A DNA stretch of 36,098 bases from Paludibacteraceae bacterium (GTDB taxonomy: Bacteria > Bacteroidota > Bacteroidia > Bacteroidales > Paludibacteraceae): assembly GCA_017541805.1 (NCBI GenBank), contig JAFXYK010000043.1, positions 1-36,098 of the forward strand. Reading direction: 5' to 3'. Both the position numbers and the translations under genes were made by a program. Positions 8,462 through 14,839 of the stretch are shown piece after piece. Within the stretch, counting starts at the first letter, position 1, and each line of letters opens with the position of its first letter. Under the pieces are notes generated by a model, which was not told the origin of the DNA, made no database searches, and worked only from the letters and a program-made list of their open reading frames with translations.

Positions 8462-8983
8462 ATGAAAAAAGAAGTTAAAGTAGAACAAGAAGTAATGGAA
8501 CCTCAAGTTTCGGAACCGCAGGAATTGCTTCCACGCCATGGATTTGTCACTTTCTGGCTTTGGTTATCAATTGTTTTTAGCGCAATCGTAGCCATTTTCA
8601 TGATTGTAGGTCTGGCTGACGGGAAAGTGGTAAGAGAGCATGCTTATGATATGGCTATTAACTCAGAGACCATTTCCTATAATGCAGCATTAAATCATGT
8701 CACTGTCATAATAGTGATGATGCTTATTTTGGTTTTGGTCCATATTTTTGCTCGCTTTTTGCTACTCGGAGGGAAGAAGCTCGGTTTTAAAATAGAAGTA
8801 TTTGCGCCTATTGCATTCACCATATACATGATCATTCACTCATTAATTTTGGGCGCAAGCATCAAAGGGATCATTTTCTCTGCGGTTTATTATGCAGTGG
8901 GATTTGGAGTTGCAATAGCCGTGCTTTATGCTATTCTCAATATCCGCAAAAATGGAGTTCCCTACTGGAGTCAGTTAAAATAA
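8462..8983 (+). CDS. Four-helix inner membrane protein, function unknown
   Basis: A 173-aa protein not assigned to a named family. After about 27 charged residues there are four hydrophobic segments: roughly 28-50 (FVTFWLWLSIVFSAIVAIFM), 78-100 (VTVIIVMMLILVLVHIFARF), 112-132 and 136-160. It ends with a short polar tail NIRKNGVPYWSQLK. The arrangement resembles small membrane proteins of unknown function common in gut Bacteroidales genomes. It lies 55 bases after the WG-repeat gene and 41 bases before a small lipoprotein, within the same AT-rich unit. It could be an accessory membrane factor for the exported neighbours, but nothing in the sequence proves this. Confidence 0.75.
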   Translation: MKKEVKVEQEVMEPQVSEPQELLPRHGFVTFWLWLSIVFSAIVAIFMIVGLADGKVVREHAYDMAINSETISYNAALNHVTVIIVMMLILVLVHIFARFLLLGGKKLGFKIEVFAPIAFTIYMIIHSLILGASIKGIIFSAVYYAVGFGVAIAVLYAILNIRKNGVPYWSQLK

Positions 8984-9024
8984 AGTCTTTCCTCTTTTAA
9001 TAATCGTTACAATTCATTACTGAT

Positions 9025-9267
9025 ATGAAAAAAGTATTTTTATATGCAGTCCTGTTTGCCGCAGTTTCGATGACTTTCGTAGCATGCGACAAGAAACTTA
9101 GCCGTGCAGAGCAAGCTACCCGTGAGTTTGAGGCAGCTACGACAATTGACGAAGTTGTGGAAATTCACAAAAAATACGAAGACCTTCACAGGGAAGACTT
9201 CTCTGCGGAGCAGTTAAAGCGTATAGATAATGCCCGGAAGAGAAGAGAGGGAAGGCCAGTAGACTAA
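9025..9267 (+). CDS. Small lipoprotein, function unknown
   Basis: An 80-aa predicted lipoprotein. A Lys-Lys N-terminus and hydrophobic stretch end in lipobox FVAC with Cys21. The mature part is a short, highly charged, probably helical segment (SRAEQATREFEAATTIDEVVEIHKKYEDL) rich in Glu, Lys and Arg. It is the last gene of the 4241-9267 unit and is followed 14 bases later by an intrinsic terminator. No homologous family was recognised. The signal sequence, clean start and position support a genuine gene. Confidence 0.75.
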   Translation: MKKVFLYAVLFAAVSMTFVACDKKLSRAEQATREFEAATTIDEVVEIHKKYEDLHREDFSAEQLKRIDNARKRREGRPVD

Positions 9268-9281
9268 TCAGCGAATCCTGC

Positions 9282-9329
9282 AAAAAATGACATTTTCAAG
9301 CCTAAAAATTTGGAGATGTCATTTTTTTT
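9282..9329 (+). terminator. Intrinsic terminator of the LRR/WG unit
   Basis: A 12-bp AT-rich inverted repeat (9282-9293 with 9316-9327) with a 22-nt loop and a run of eight T residues. The loop contains the -33 box of the next promoter (9309-9312). Confidence 0.75.
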
Positions 9330-9340
9330 GTGTACCTTTG
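9309..9340 (+). promoter_or_regulatory. Bacteroidota promoter nested in a terminator
   Basis: TTTG (9309-9312), 20-bp spacer, TACCTTTG (9333-9340): exact consensus. The -33 box lies in the loop of the terminator 9282-9329 and the spacer covers its right arm and T run. It should start transcription near 9345 and drive the gene at 9584. Confidence 0.8.
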
Positions 9341-9344
9341 CAGC

Positions 9345-9583
9345 GGATTTCCAGAAATGAGACTACGTCTATGTACGTGATGATCAGGAGATGGTCACGG
9401 TTTGCACAGGTGTTGATCGGCAAAATAACTTATGAATAACATATGAATAACATATGAATCACATAAGATTATCATATGAATGGCATATGAAAAACATAAC
9501 AATATTATAAGACTAATAGGTGGGAAATACGTGATAAGAAAATAATTGATAGGAGATAATAATGATTAAGAAAGGATAAAAGT
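9345..9583 (+). promoter_or_regulatory. Long 5' leader with hairpin, 11-bp repeats and mini-ORFs
   Basis: About 240 nt of transcribed non-coding sequence. It holds a hairpin (CGTGA 9376-9380 with TCACG 9395-9399, extended inwards), the seven-unit 11-bp repeat at 9429-9505, and a five-codon open frame MIKKG (9562-9579) behind a good AGGAG sequence. That frame ends five bases before the ATG of the 139-aa gene. The layout suggests post-transcriptional control, for example leader-peptide coupling. This is inferred only. Confidence 0.4.
9429..9505 (+). repeat. Seven tandem 11-bp repeats (CATATGAATAA type)
   Basis: Seven consecutive 11-bp units: CTTATGAATAA, CATATGAATAA, CATATGAATCA, CATAAGATTAT, CATATGAATGG, CATATGAAAAA, CATAACAATAT. 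Most carry the palindrome CATATG. The period is about one helical turn, so every unit presents the same DNA face. Confidence 0.85.
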
Positions 9584-10003
9584 ATGGCGAAAGTAGAATT
9601 TAACCCTGCGATAGAGGGTACGCAAGGAGCACTATCGAAGGGCGGTATGATTACGCGGCAAAAGACATATCGTGATAGGAAGGGCAGAATTATTGCTTAC
9701 GGTAAACAAGAAGGGTATTTTATCGCCAATCCGCGGAACTTAAAACGAAATCCGATGGTAGGTAAAGAGTTGGAGTACCACAACTTATGGCGTGAGGTTT
9801 GTGCGCAGGCTAAAGAGGAATTGGCTGATCCGGAATTGCAGTTGAGTTGGGAATTGCGATTTGAGGCGCAGATACCTTATACAAAGGGAGCTAAGCCAGA
9901 TTCGCAAGCACCGATTGATCCGTCTACCGGCGCGCGTAAGCGGTATGTGCAGTTGCCAGCTTTTGTGCGGGCGATGATTTACCAAGGACGAAAATCCGAA
10001 TAA
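9584..10003 (+). CDS. Hypothetical protein, 139 aa
   Basis: No family was recognised with confidence. The protein is soluble and basic, with no signal peptide or membrane segment. It starts MAKVEFNPAIEGTQGALSKG and contains a charged segment TYRDRKGRIIAYGKQEGYF, a region of Leu/Glu-rich helices (residues 65-95), and a C-terminal segment KRYVQLPAFVRAMIYQGRKSE. The opening K-V-E-F-N-P-x-I-x-G pattern loosely recalls small structural or phage-associated Bacteroidales proteins, but this is weak. It is a single-gene unit with its own strong promoter and an elaborate leader, between the AT-rich surface block and the glycosyltransferase operon. The start at 9584 follows an AAGGA sequence eight bases upstream. 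Confidence 0.7.
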   Translation: MAKVEFNPAIEGTQGALSKGGMITRQKTYRDRKGRIIAYGKQEGYFIANPRNLKRNPMVGKELEYHNLWREVCAQAKEELADPELQLSWELRFEAQIPYTKGAKPDSQAPIDPSTGARKRYVQLPAFVRAMIYQGRKSE

Positions 10004-10025
10004 TTGCACTTTTCTTTTCCTATAA

Positions 10026-10057
10026 TTTGCGTATTTCAAAAAAAAGCAGTACCTTTG
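10026..10057 (+). promoter_or_regulatory. Bacteroidota promoter for the GT2/TPR operon
   Basis: TTTG (10026-10029), 20-bp spacer, TACCTTTG (10050-10057), embedded in the same palindromic 24-bp segment found at 3895-3918. The start is expected near 10062, so the leader is only about 17 nt. Confidence 0.85.
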
Positions 10058-10078
10058 CAGCCGCAAAGGTTTAGAAAT

Positions 10079-11044
10079 ATGGATATATCAATTATAGTGC
10101 CTCTGTATAATGAGGCGGAATCGCTGCCGAAACTCTATGAGTGGATCGCACGCGTGATGAAGGAGAACAAGTACTCGTACGAGGTGATTTTCGTCAATGA
10201 CGGGTCGACTGATAACTCTTGGGTGGTTATCAATCAGTTGAAAGAGGAAAGTGGAAAGTCGAAGGACGGCGTTGTTCGCGGGATCTGTTTCCGTCGCAAT
10301 TACGGAAAGAGTGCGGCGCTCTATTGCGGATTCAAGGCTGCGCAAGGTGACGTGGTGATCACGATGGACGCTGACCTGCAAGACAGCCCGGACGAGATCC
10401 CCGAGCTCTATCGGATGATCAAAGAGGGTGGGTATGACCTTGTATCCGGATGGAAGCAGAAACGATATGACAACAAACTGACGAAGAACATCCCATCGAA
10501 ACTCTTTAATGCTACCGCCCGTAAGGTGACCGGCATCCAGCTGCATGACATGAACTGCGGCCTGAAAGCCTATCGGAACGATGTGGTGAAGAATATCGAG
10601 GTATTCTCCGAGATGCACCGTTATATCCCGTATCTGGCGAAGAACGCCGGGTTCACGAAGATCGGCGAGAAAGTGGTGCAGCACCGCAAACGCGAGTTCG
10701 GTACGTCTAAGTTCGGTATCAACCGCTTCGTGAACGGTTACCTGGACCTGATGACGATATGGTTCCTCAATAAGTTCGGCAAGCAACCGATGCATTTCTT
10801 CGGTCTCGTCGGCAGTCTGATGTTCTTCATCGGCTTTATCGCGGTGATCGTGGTAGGCAGCATGAAGCTGTATGCGCTGTCGAACCATGTGCCGGCAATG
10901 CTGGTGGGTGTGAACCCGTATTTCCATATCGCGATCTTGATGATGATTCTCGGATGTATGCTGTTCTTAGCCGGCTTCCTGGCAGAGCTCATCATCCGCA
11001 ACAGTCCTTCTCGCAACGATTATCTCATCAAGGAGGAGATCTAA
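10079..11044 (+). CDS. GT2 polyprenyl-phosphate glycosyltransferase (GtrB/ArnC/DPM-like)
   Basis: A 321-aa membrane-anchored family 2 glycosyltransferase. It begins with the nucleotide-sugar fold SIIVPLYNE, followed by FVNDGSTD (38-45) and the metal-binding DAD at 97-99 in MDADLQDSPDEIPEL. The acceptor region LHDMNCGLKAYR and two C-terminal membrane helices (about 240-266 and 280-306) follow. This architecture is typical of enzymes that load a sugar onto undecaprenyl phosphate at the inner membrane for envelope modification. The sugar is unknown. The start is the ATG at 10079. The open frame extends upstream to 10004, but that extension runs through the promoter and is not coding. The stop TAA shares its last base with the ATG of the next gene. 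Confidence 0.88.
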   Translation: MDISIIVPLYNEAESLPKLYEWIARVMKENKYSYEVIFVNDGSTDNSWVVINQLKEESGKSKDGVVRGICFRRNYGKSAALYCGFKAAQGDVVITMDADLQDSPDEIPELYRMIKEGGYDLVSGWKQKRYDNKLTKNIPSKLFNATARKVTGIQLHDMNCGLKAYRNDVVKNIEVFSEMHRYIPYLAKNAGFTKIGEKVVQHRKREFGTSKFGINRFVNGYLDLMTIWFLNKFGKQPMHFFGLVGSLMFFIGFIAVIVVGSMKLYALSNHVPAMLVGVNPYFHIAILMMILGCMLFLAGFLAELIIRNSPSRNDYLIKEEI

Positions 11045-12264
11045 TGGCACAGACGCTGGAGGAACAAGTAAACACCATTGAACGGTCATTAGGCGAGTGC
11101 ATGATAGAGCATGCACTCGTCATCATCCGTGCCTGGCTCAATGAGTTAGGGGAGAACAACCCGTATGAGGAGGCCTTTATGGCGTTGCATACAAAGTATC
11201 AGGACTTGTTCTCGCATTGGTTAACGACCGATAATCCAAATGCGTTAGAGGACCTGGATACCCTTACCGGCGACGCGTACCAGCTCTTCGATGCTGTATA
11301 TGCGTCCATCCGTCTACAGCGGGGCTTGTCGCCGGATATGCGCAGTTTTAATCCGGACTCGCCGCAATCGGTGATGAACTATTTCGCGCACAGCGTGCGC
11401 TTGCGTCCGGAGGACTACGACTGGCTGCACGAAGTGCTGTACGACGAGCAGCGGATGAGCACGGCGCTCATGGCGATCAACTCGCTGATGCGCAACCTCC
11501 GCGAGTGCTTTAACATCGATTCGTATTTAGCTATCATCGACGGTATCGGTTCGGAGAACGATATGATCTCCGACCAGTGTCTGGCGAACACCTTCACGCT
11601 GGCAATCCAGTATGACGTGCGTTTACCGTTCCTCACGCAGATTCAGCATGCGATCGCCAATGCCATCATCGAGCAGGGCGACGAAGGAGAACATGCCTTC
11701 GACGTGCTGTGCGCCATCATTCGCTCCGTGAACCCCTCCGGCATTGAGGCGAAGATAGAAGAAACCTTGCAGAAACTGCCGGACATGCTCAAGGACCTGT
11801 TCGAGAAAGCCGGCATGAAAGATGAGGCATCATCCATCACGGCTTTTGTGCCGAAGTCCGAACAGGAGTATATGGGCGGCTTGGTAGCTATCTTCCCGCA
11901 TACATGGTTATACGAACTGCTGGTGCTCGGTAACCCCGAGCGCGAGACGGAGATGGTACAGCTCTATCTCAAGATGGGCAACAGAGACTTGCTTTGGGAG
12001 AAACCGGATATCGCAGAGAACTACTATATTCAGGTGCTCCGGGGCGGTTCTACCGATATCAACGACTACCTGAACTACGCCCATTGTCTGATGCTCAAAG
12101 GGGACCGGATGATGGCGTATGAGTATTACCGCCAGGCTCGGCAACTGGCCCCATCCACGAAGGATTTCTTCGCGCTCTTCCGTCCCGATCGCAAACAATT
12201 AGTGGACTGCGGTGTGCCCGTAGAGTATATCTATTTGATCGAAGATCAACTGCTGCTCAGTTGA
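11044..12264 (+). CDS. TPR-like helical protein, function unknown
   Basis: A 406-aa soluble, mostly helical protein without a signal peptide. The C-terminal part (about residues 325-385) reads as tetratricopeptide-like helix pairs (DIAENYYIQVLRGGSTDIND, DYLNYAHCLMLKGDRMMAYEYYRQARQLAP). The N-terminal two-thirds have no recognised domain. The start is fixed by a TAATG junction with the preceding glycosyltransferase and by an unusually good Shine-Dalgarno (AAGGAGGAG) placed inside the end of that gene. The pair is therefore translationally coupled, suggesting the protein supports or scaffolds a process linked to the transferase. It ends 18 bases from the convergent PagL-like gene, with no terminator hairpin between them. 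Confidence 0.8.
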   Translation: MAQTLEEQVNTIERSLGECMIEHALVIIRAWLNELGENNPYEEAFMALHTKYQDLFSHWLTTDNPNALEDLDTLTGDAYQLFDAVYASIRLQRGLSPDMRSFNPDSPQSVMNYFAHSVRLRPEDYDWLHEVLYDEQRMSTALMAINSLMRNLRECFNIDSYLAIIDGIGSENDMISDQCLANTFTLAIQYDVRLPFLTQIQHAIANAIIEQGDEGEHAFDVLCAIIRSVNPSGIEAKIEETLQKLPDMLKDLFEKAGMKDEASSITAFVPKSEQEYMGGLVAIFPHTWLYELLVLGNPERETEMVQLYLKMGNRDLLWEKPDIAENYYIQVLRGGSTDINDYLNYAHCLMLKGDRMMAYEYYRQARQLAPSTKDFFALFRPDRKQLVDCGVPVEYIYLIEDQLLLS

Positions 12265-12282
12265 GAGAGAAATTCCGTGATT

Positions 12283-13563
12283 TTACAAGTACACGCCTAA
12301 TCCGGCGGCGACGAACTCCACCTTGGTCAGGTGTGCTTTCATCGTGGCATGTACGAAGAGGTGGTACGGCAAGCGATAGCGTACGGAGATCTGCGTATAG
12401 AGCCATCCGTCCGGGTAGCCCGCGCTACCGGCCTTGAGCAGGTCGTAGTTATAGAAAATACCTTTGTCGGCCAGCACCCCGCCGTTCCATAGCGCATCGT
12501 GCGCTTCCTGATCTTTGATGGACACCTCGCGGTTCTTAATCGGGTCATACAGATAGACTCCGAAATGGAAACCCGCCGAGAAATGACCCATGACGAACTC
12601 CGGCTGGATGCTGACTCCGACGCGCCAACAATCCGCCTGTGTAGCTCCTTTGAGGTAAGTCTTACCGAACTTCGTATCCCGGTCGTAGTAGGACCCGTCG
12701 TAGAAAATATCCACACCGCCGCCTAAACGGAAGATCCGGTGTGCGCGCCAGTAAGCCGCCACTTGTATCTCGGAGCAGAAGAAAGTCTGTCGATCCTTGT
12801 AATATACTTGCCTTGCGGCGCCGGACCAGGCGAACTCGATCTCGCATTTCTTGGCCCGCAGTTTCTCCAAACTATACTCCTTGGTGGGCACATGCTGACG
12901 GGTGCTCTGCGCGGACGCTTCCTCCTCCGGACGATAGCGCAGCAGCAGTTCACCGGTGAAGATATTATATCCGGAGTTGGGCTGGATGATACTTCCGTTG
13001 CTCATATGATACCATCCGGCGGCGAGGCCGAGCGACCAACCGCGCTTGATGGGGAAATTCATATAGAGGGCTTCAGGGAAGTAGAAATTGAAGACCGAGC
13101 CGACGGACTGATTGATACCCGGCGCCTGCAGTTCCTTATACTGTTGCTCCGGTGTGGCGGTATTGAAATAGGTCTTGGTGATGAATGAACAGCCCAAACC
13201 CGGACGTAGTCCGATCTCGAAATGCGGCCCCTTGTAGAACGGAATCTCCACGAAAGCGTAGGGCGCTATTGCATGCCCCATCATATCGTCCGACCCGCTT
13301 AACTCGCAGTTCAACTTCCAGTAACTCAAGGCGACGCCGATGCGGGCACCGTGCCATTCCTGCAAGGCCTGCCAGTCCGGCGCAAAACTGACGGCGAACT
13401 CCGCTCCGGCGCTTGGCACCCATTCCCCTTTCTGACCCACCATCGCATCCACCTTACCATCCGGCATGATAGCACCGCCGCGCAGCGATAACCGATAGTC
13501 GATATCCATCGCCATCGCACATCCTGCCCATAGCAGCAGTATGAAGAGGATATTTTTTCTCAT
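12283..13563 (-). CDS. PagL-like acyloxyacyl hydrolase / lipid A deacylase, outer membrane
   Basis: A 426-aa protein with a cleavable signal peptide (about residues 1-18, MRKNILFILLLWAGCAMA) and alternating beta-strand sequence throughout, as in outer-membrane barrels. The segment YHMSNGSIIQPNSGYNIFTGE contains the PagL-type H-x-S-N signature (His186, Ser188, Asn189), followed by PNSGYN and Glu205. PagL enzymes remove the 3-O acyl chain of lipid A at the cell surface, and Bacteroidota carry longer homologues like this one. The second half looks like further barrel strands with no known motif. I chose the ATG at 13563, because the longer frame starts upstream of the promoter. Its own promoter at 13583-13614 gives a leader of under 20 nt. 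Substrate not proven. Confidence 0.75.
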   Translation of the reverse strand: MRKNILFILLLWAGCAMAMDIDYRLSLRGGAIMPDGKVDAMVGQKGEWVPSAGAEFAVSFAPDWQALQEWHGARIGVALSYWKLNCELSGSDDMMGHAIAPYAFVEIPFYKGPHFEIGLRPGLGCSFITKTYFNTATPEQQYKELQAPGINQSVGSVFNFYFPEALYMNFPIKRGWSLGLAAGWYHMSNGSIIQPNSGYNIFTGELLLRYRPEEEASAQSTRQHVPTKEYSLEKLRAKKCEIEFAWSGAARQVYYKDRQTFFCSEIQVAAYWRAHRIFRLGGGVDIFYDGSYYDRDTKFGKTYLKGATQADCWRVGVSIQPEFVMGHFSAGFHFGVYLYDPIKNREVSIKDQEAHDALWNGGVLADKGIFYNYDLLKAGSAGYPDGWLYTQISVRYRLPYHLFVHATMKAHLTKVEFVAAGLGVYL

Positions 13564-13582
13564 TCTTGATCTAATTGCACTG

Positions 13583-13614
13583 CAAAAGTACAATTATTTT
13601 TTCACATACACAAG
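13583..13614 (-). promoter_or_regulatory. Promoter for the PagL-like gene
   Basis: On the minus strand, CTTG (13614-13611), 20-bp spacer, TACTTTTG (13590-13583): full -7 box and a one-mismatch -33 box, about 16 nt upstream of the chosen ATG plus start offset. Confidence 0.7.
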
Positions 13615-13651
13615 GTGAAATATGATTTTTTTTGAAAAAAAGTACAAAAAA

Positions 13652-13683
13652 TTTGGTCATGTCAAAAAAAAGTAGTAATTTTG
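13652..13683 (+). promoter_or_regulatory. Promoter of the rplM-rpsI-rpsB-tsf operon
   Basis: TTTG (13652-13655), 20-bp spacer, TAATTTTG (13676-13683): exact consensus, divergent from the PagL-like promoter. A leader of about 125 nt precedes rplM. Confidence 0.85.
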
Positions 13684-13687
13684 CAGG

Positions 13688-13815
13688 CTTTTTCGCGTGA
13701 ACGGGTATAACGCGCATGCGGAAACGTATATAAATTAACAATATTAATCGCCTGGCTGGGCGGTGCCAAAGGGCTTAATAGATGTCCGTCGGCCAAGCCT
13801 AAAAACAACACATTA
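13688..13815 (+). promoter_or_regulatory. Candidate autoregulatory leader of rplM
   Basis: The leader contains a hairpin CGCGT/ACGCG (13694-13698 with 13710-13714) overlapping the element CGCGTGAACGGG (13694-13705), which recurs in the rpsB leader. Downstream, two mutually exclusive pairings use the same 3' arm: 13754-13757 with 13796-13799, and 13771-13776 with 13795-13800. This is the sort of layout used by ribosomal protein leaders that bind their own product. Function inferred. Confidence 0.45.
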
Positions 13816-14271
13816 ATGGAATACAATTCTTACAAGACAGTGTCGGTAAACAAGGAAACCGCTAAGAAAGAGTGGGTCGTTGTAGACGCTGAAGGCCAGA
13901 TCCTCGGCCGTATGTGCTCCAAAGTAGCTAAATTGCTGCGTGGTAAGTACAAACCGTCCTACACTCCGAACGTGGACTGTGGTGACAATGTAATCATCGT
14001 GAACGCTGACAAAGTGCAGCTGACAGGTAACAAGTGGAACGATCGCGTTTATGTACGCTACACCGGTTTCCCGGGTGGCCAACGTGAGTTTACTCCGGCA
14101 GACCTGATGGCTAAGGGCGCTGACAAACTCGTTCGCAAAGTAGTAAAAGGTATGCTGCCGAAGAATCGTCTCGGTGCTCGTCAAATCACCAACCTGTACA
14201 TTTTCGCAGGTGCAGAGCACAACATGCAGGCACAACAACCGAAAGCAATTGATATTAACACCCTCAAATAA
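13816..14271 (+). CDS. rplM: 50S ribosomal protein L13
   Basis: A 151-aa protein of normal length for L13, an early-assembling large-subunit protein. Conserved segments include WVVVDAEGQILGRMCSKVAKLLRGK near the N-terminus, NVDCGDNVIIVNADKVQLTGNKW, and KGMLPKNRLGARQITNLYIFAGAEHNMQAQQP at the C-terminus. First gene of the operon and nine bases ahead of rpsI, the order conserved across bacteria. The ATG at 13816 agrees with the usual Bacteroidales start and follows an AT-rich region without a clear Shine-Dalgarno, as is common in this phylum. Confidence 0.97.
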   Translation: MEYNSYKTVSVNKETAKKEWVVVDAEGQILGRMCSKVAKLLRGKYKPSYTPNVDCGDNVIIVNADKVQLTGNKWNDRVYVRYTGFPGGQREFTPADLMAKGADKLVRKVVKGMLPKNRLGARQITNLYIFAGAEHNMQAQQPKAIDINTLK

Positions 14272-14280
14272 TAGAAGCAC

Positions 14281-14667
14281 ATGGAAACAGTTAATGCATT
14301 AGGTCGTCGTAAAGAGGCAGTAGCCCGCGTTTACGTTAATGAAGGTGCCGGCAAGATCGTTATCAACGGTCGCGACATCGAGACATATTTCCCGTCTTCT
14401 ATCCTGCGCTATATCGTATGCCAGCCGCTGAACAAACTCGGCGTAGCTGAGAAATACGATATCAAGGTTACCCTTGATGGCGGTGGCTTCAAAGGCCAGG
14501 CAGAGGCACTTCGCCTTGCTATCGCTCGCGCATTGGTGAAAATCAATCCGGAAGACAAGACTGCTCTGAAGGCAGAAGGCTTCATGACTCGTGACGCTCG
14601 TGAGGTTGAGCGTAAGAAACCGGGTCAACCGAAAGCACGTAAGCACTTCCAGTTCAGTAAGCGTTAA
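14281..14667 (+). CDS. rpsI: 30S ribosomal protein S9
   Basis: A 128-aa small-subunit protein. It begins with METVNALGRRKEAVARVYV and has the conserved GGGFKGQAEALRLAIARALV segment. It ends in the basic tail KKPGQPKARKHFQFSKR, whose last arginine reaches the P-site tRNA in known ribosomes. It follows rplM by nine bases and is certainly co-transcribed with it. A hairpin at 14682-14716 separates it from rpsB. Confidence 0.97.
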   Translation: METVNALGRRKEAVARVYVNEGAGKIVINGRDIETYFPSSILRYIVCQPLNKLGVAEKYDIKVTLDGGGFKGQAEALRLAIARALVKINPEDKTALKAEGFMTRDAREVERKKPGQPKARKHFQFSKR

Positions 14668-14676
14668 TACGTATAT

Positions 14677-14725
14677 CTCCAAATCGTGTGGACTCCTTCG
14701 TGATTACCACACGATTGTTTTGGAG
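14677..14725 (+). terminator. Hairpin between rpsI and rpsB (terminator or attenuator)
   Basis: Perfect 10-bp stem (14682-14691 with 14707-14716), extended by a CTCCA/TGGAG base, with only a short GTTTT after it. No consensus promoter was found before rpsB, so this is more likely a partial terminator or processing site than a full stop. Confidence 0.5.
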
Positions 14726-14730
14726 TCTCA

Positions 14731-14839
14731 AACACATATGTGTGCGCGTATATTTAATAATGTACTATGCGCGTGAACGGGAATTCCAAAATACAAGGAG
14801 CTTATTATTTATCATTAAAACATTAAAACATTTCAGTTC
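14731..14839 (+). promoter_or_regulatory. rpsB leader with palindrome and shared r-protein element
   Basis: Contains the perfect palindrome ACACATATGTGT (14732-14743 or adjacent base) and a 7-bp hairpin CGCGTAT/ATGCGCG (14745-14751 with 14767-14773). The 12-nt element CGCGTGAACGGG follows at 14770-14781, identical to one in the rplM leader. It probably binds a regulator such as S2 (inferred). Confidence 0.45.

Noticed and set aside
10088..10927. 279-codon open frame antisense to the GT2 gene
   Set aside because: His/Val/Arg-rich nonsense composition with no start signal; the plus-strand GT2 motifs are intact.
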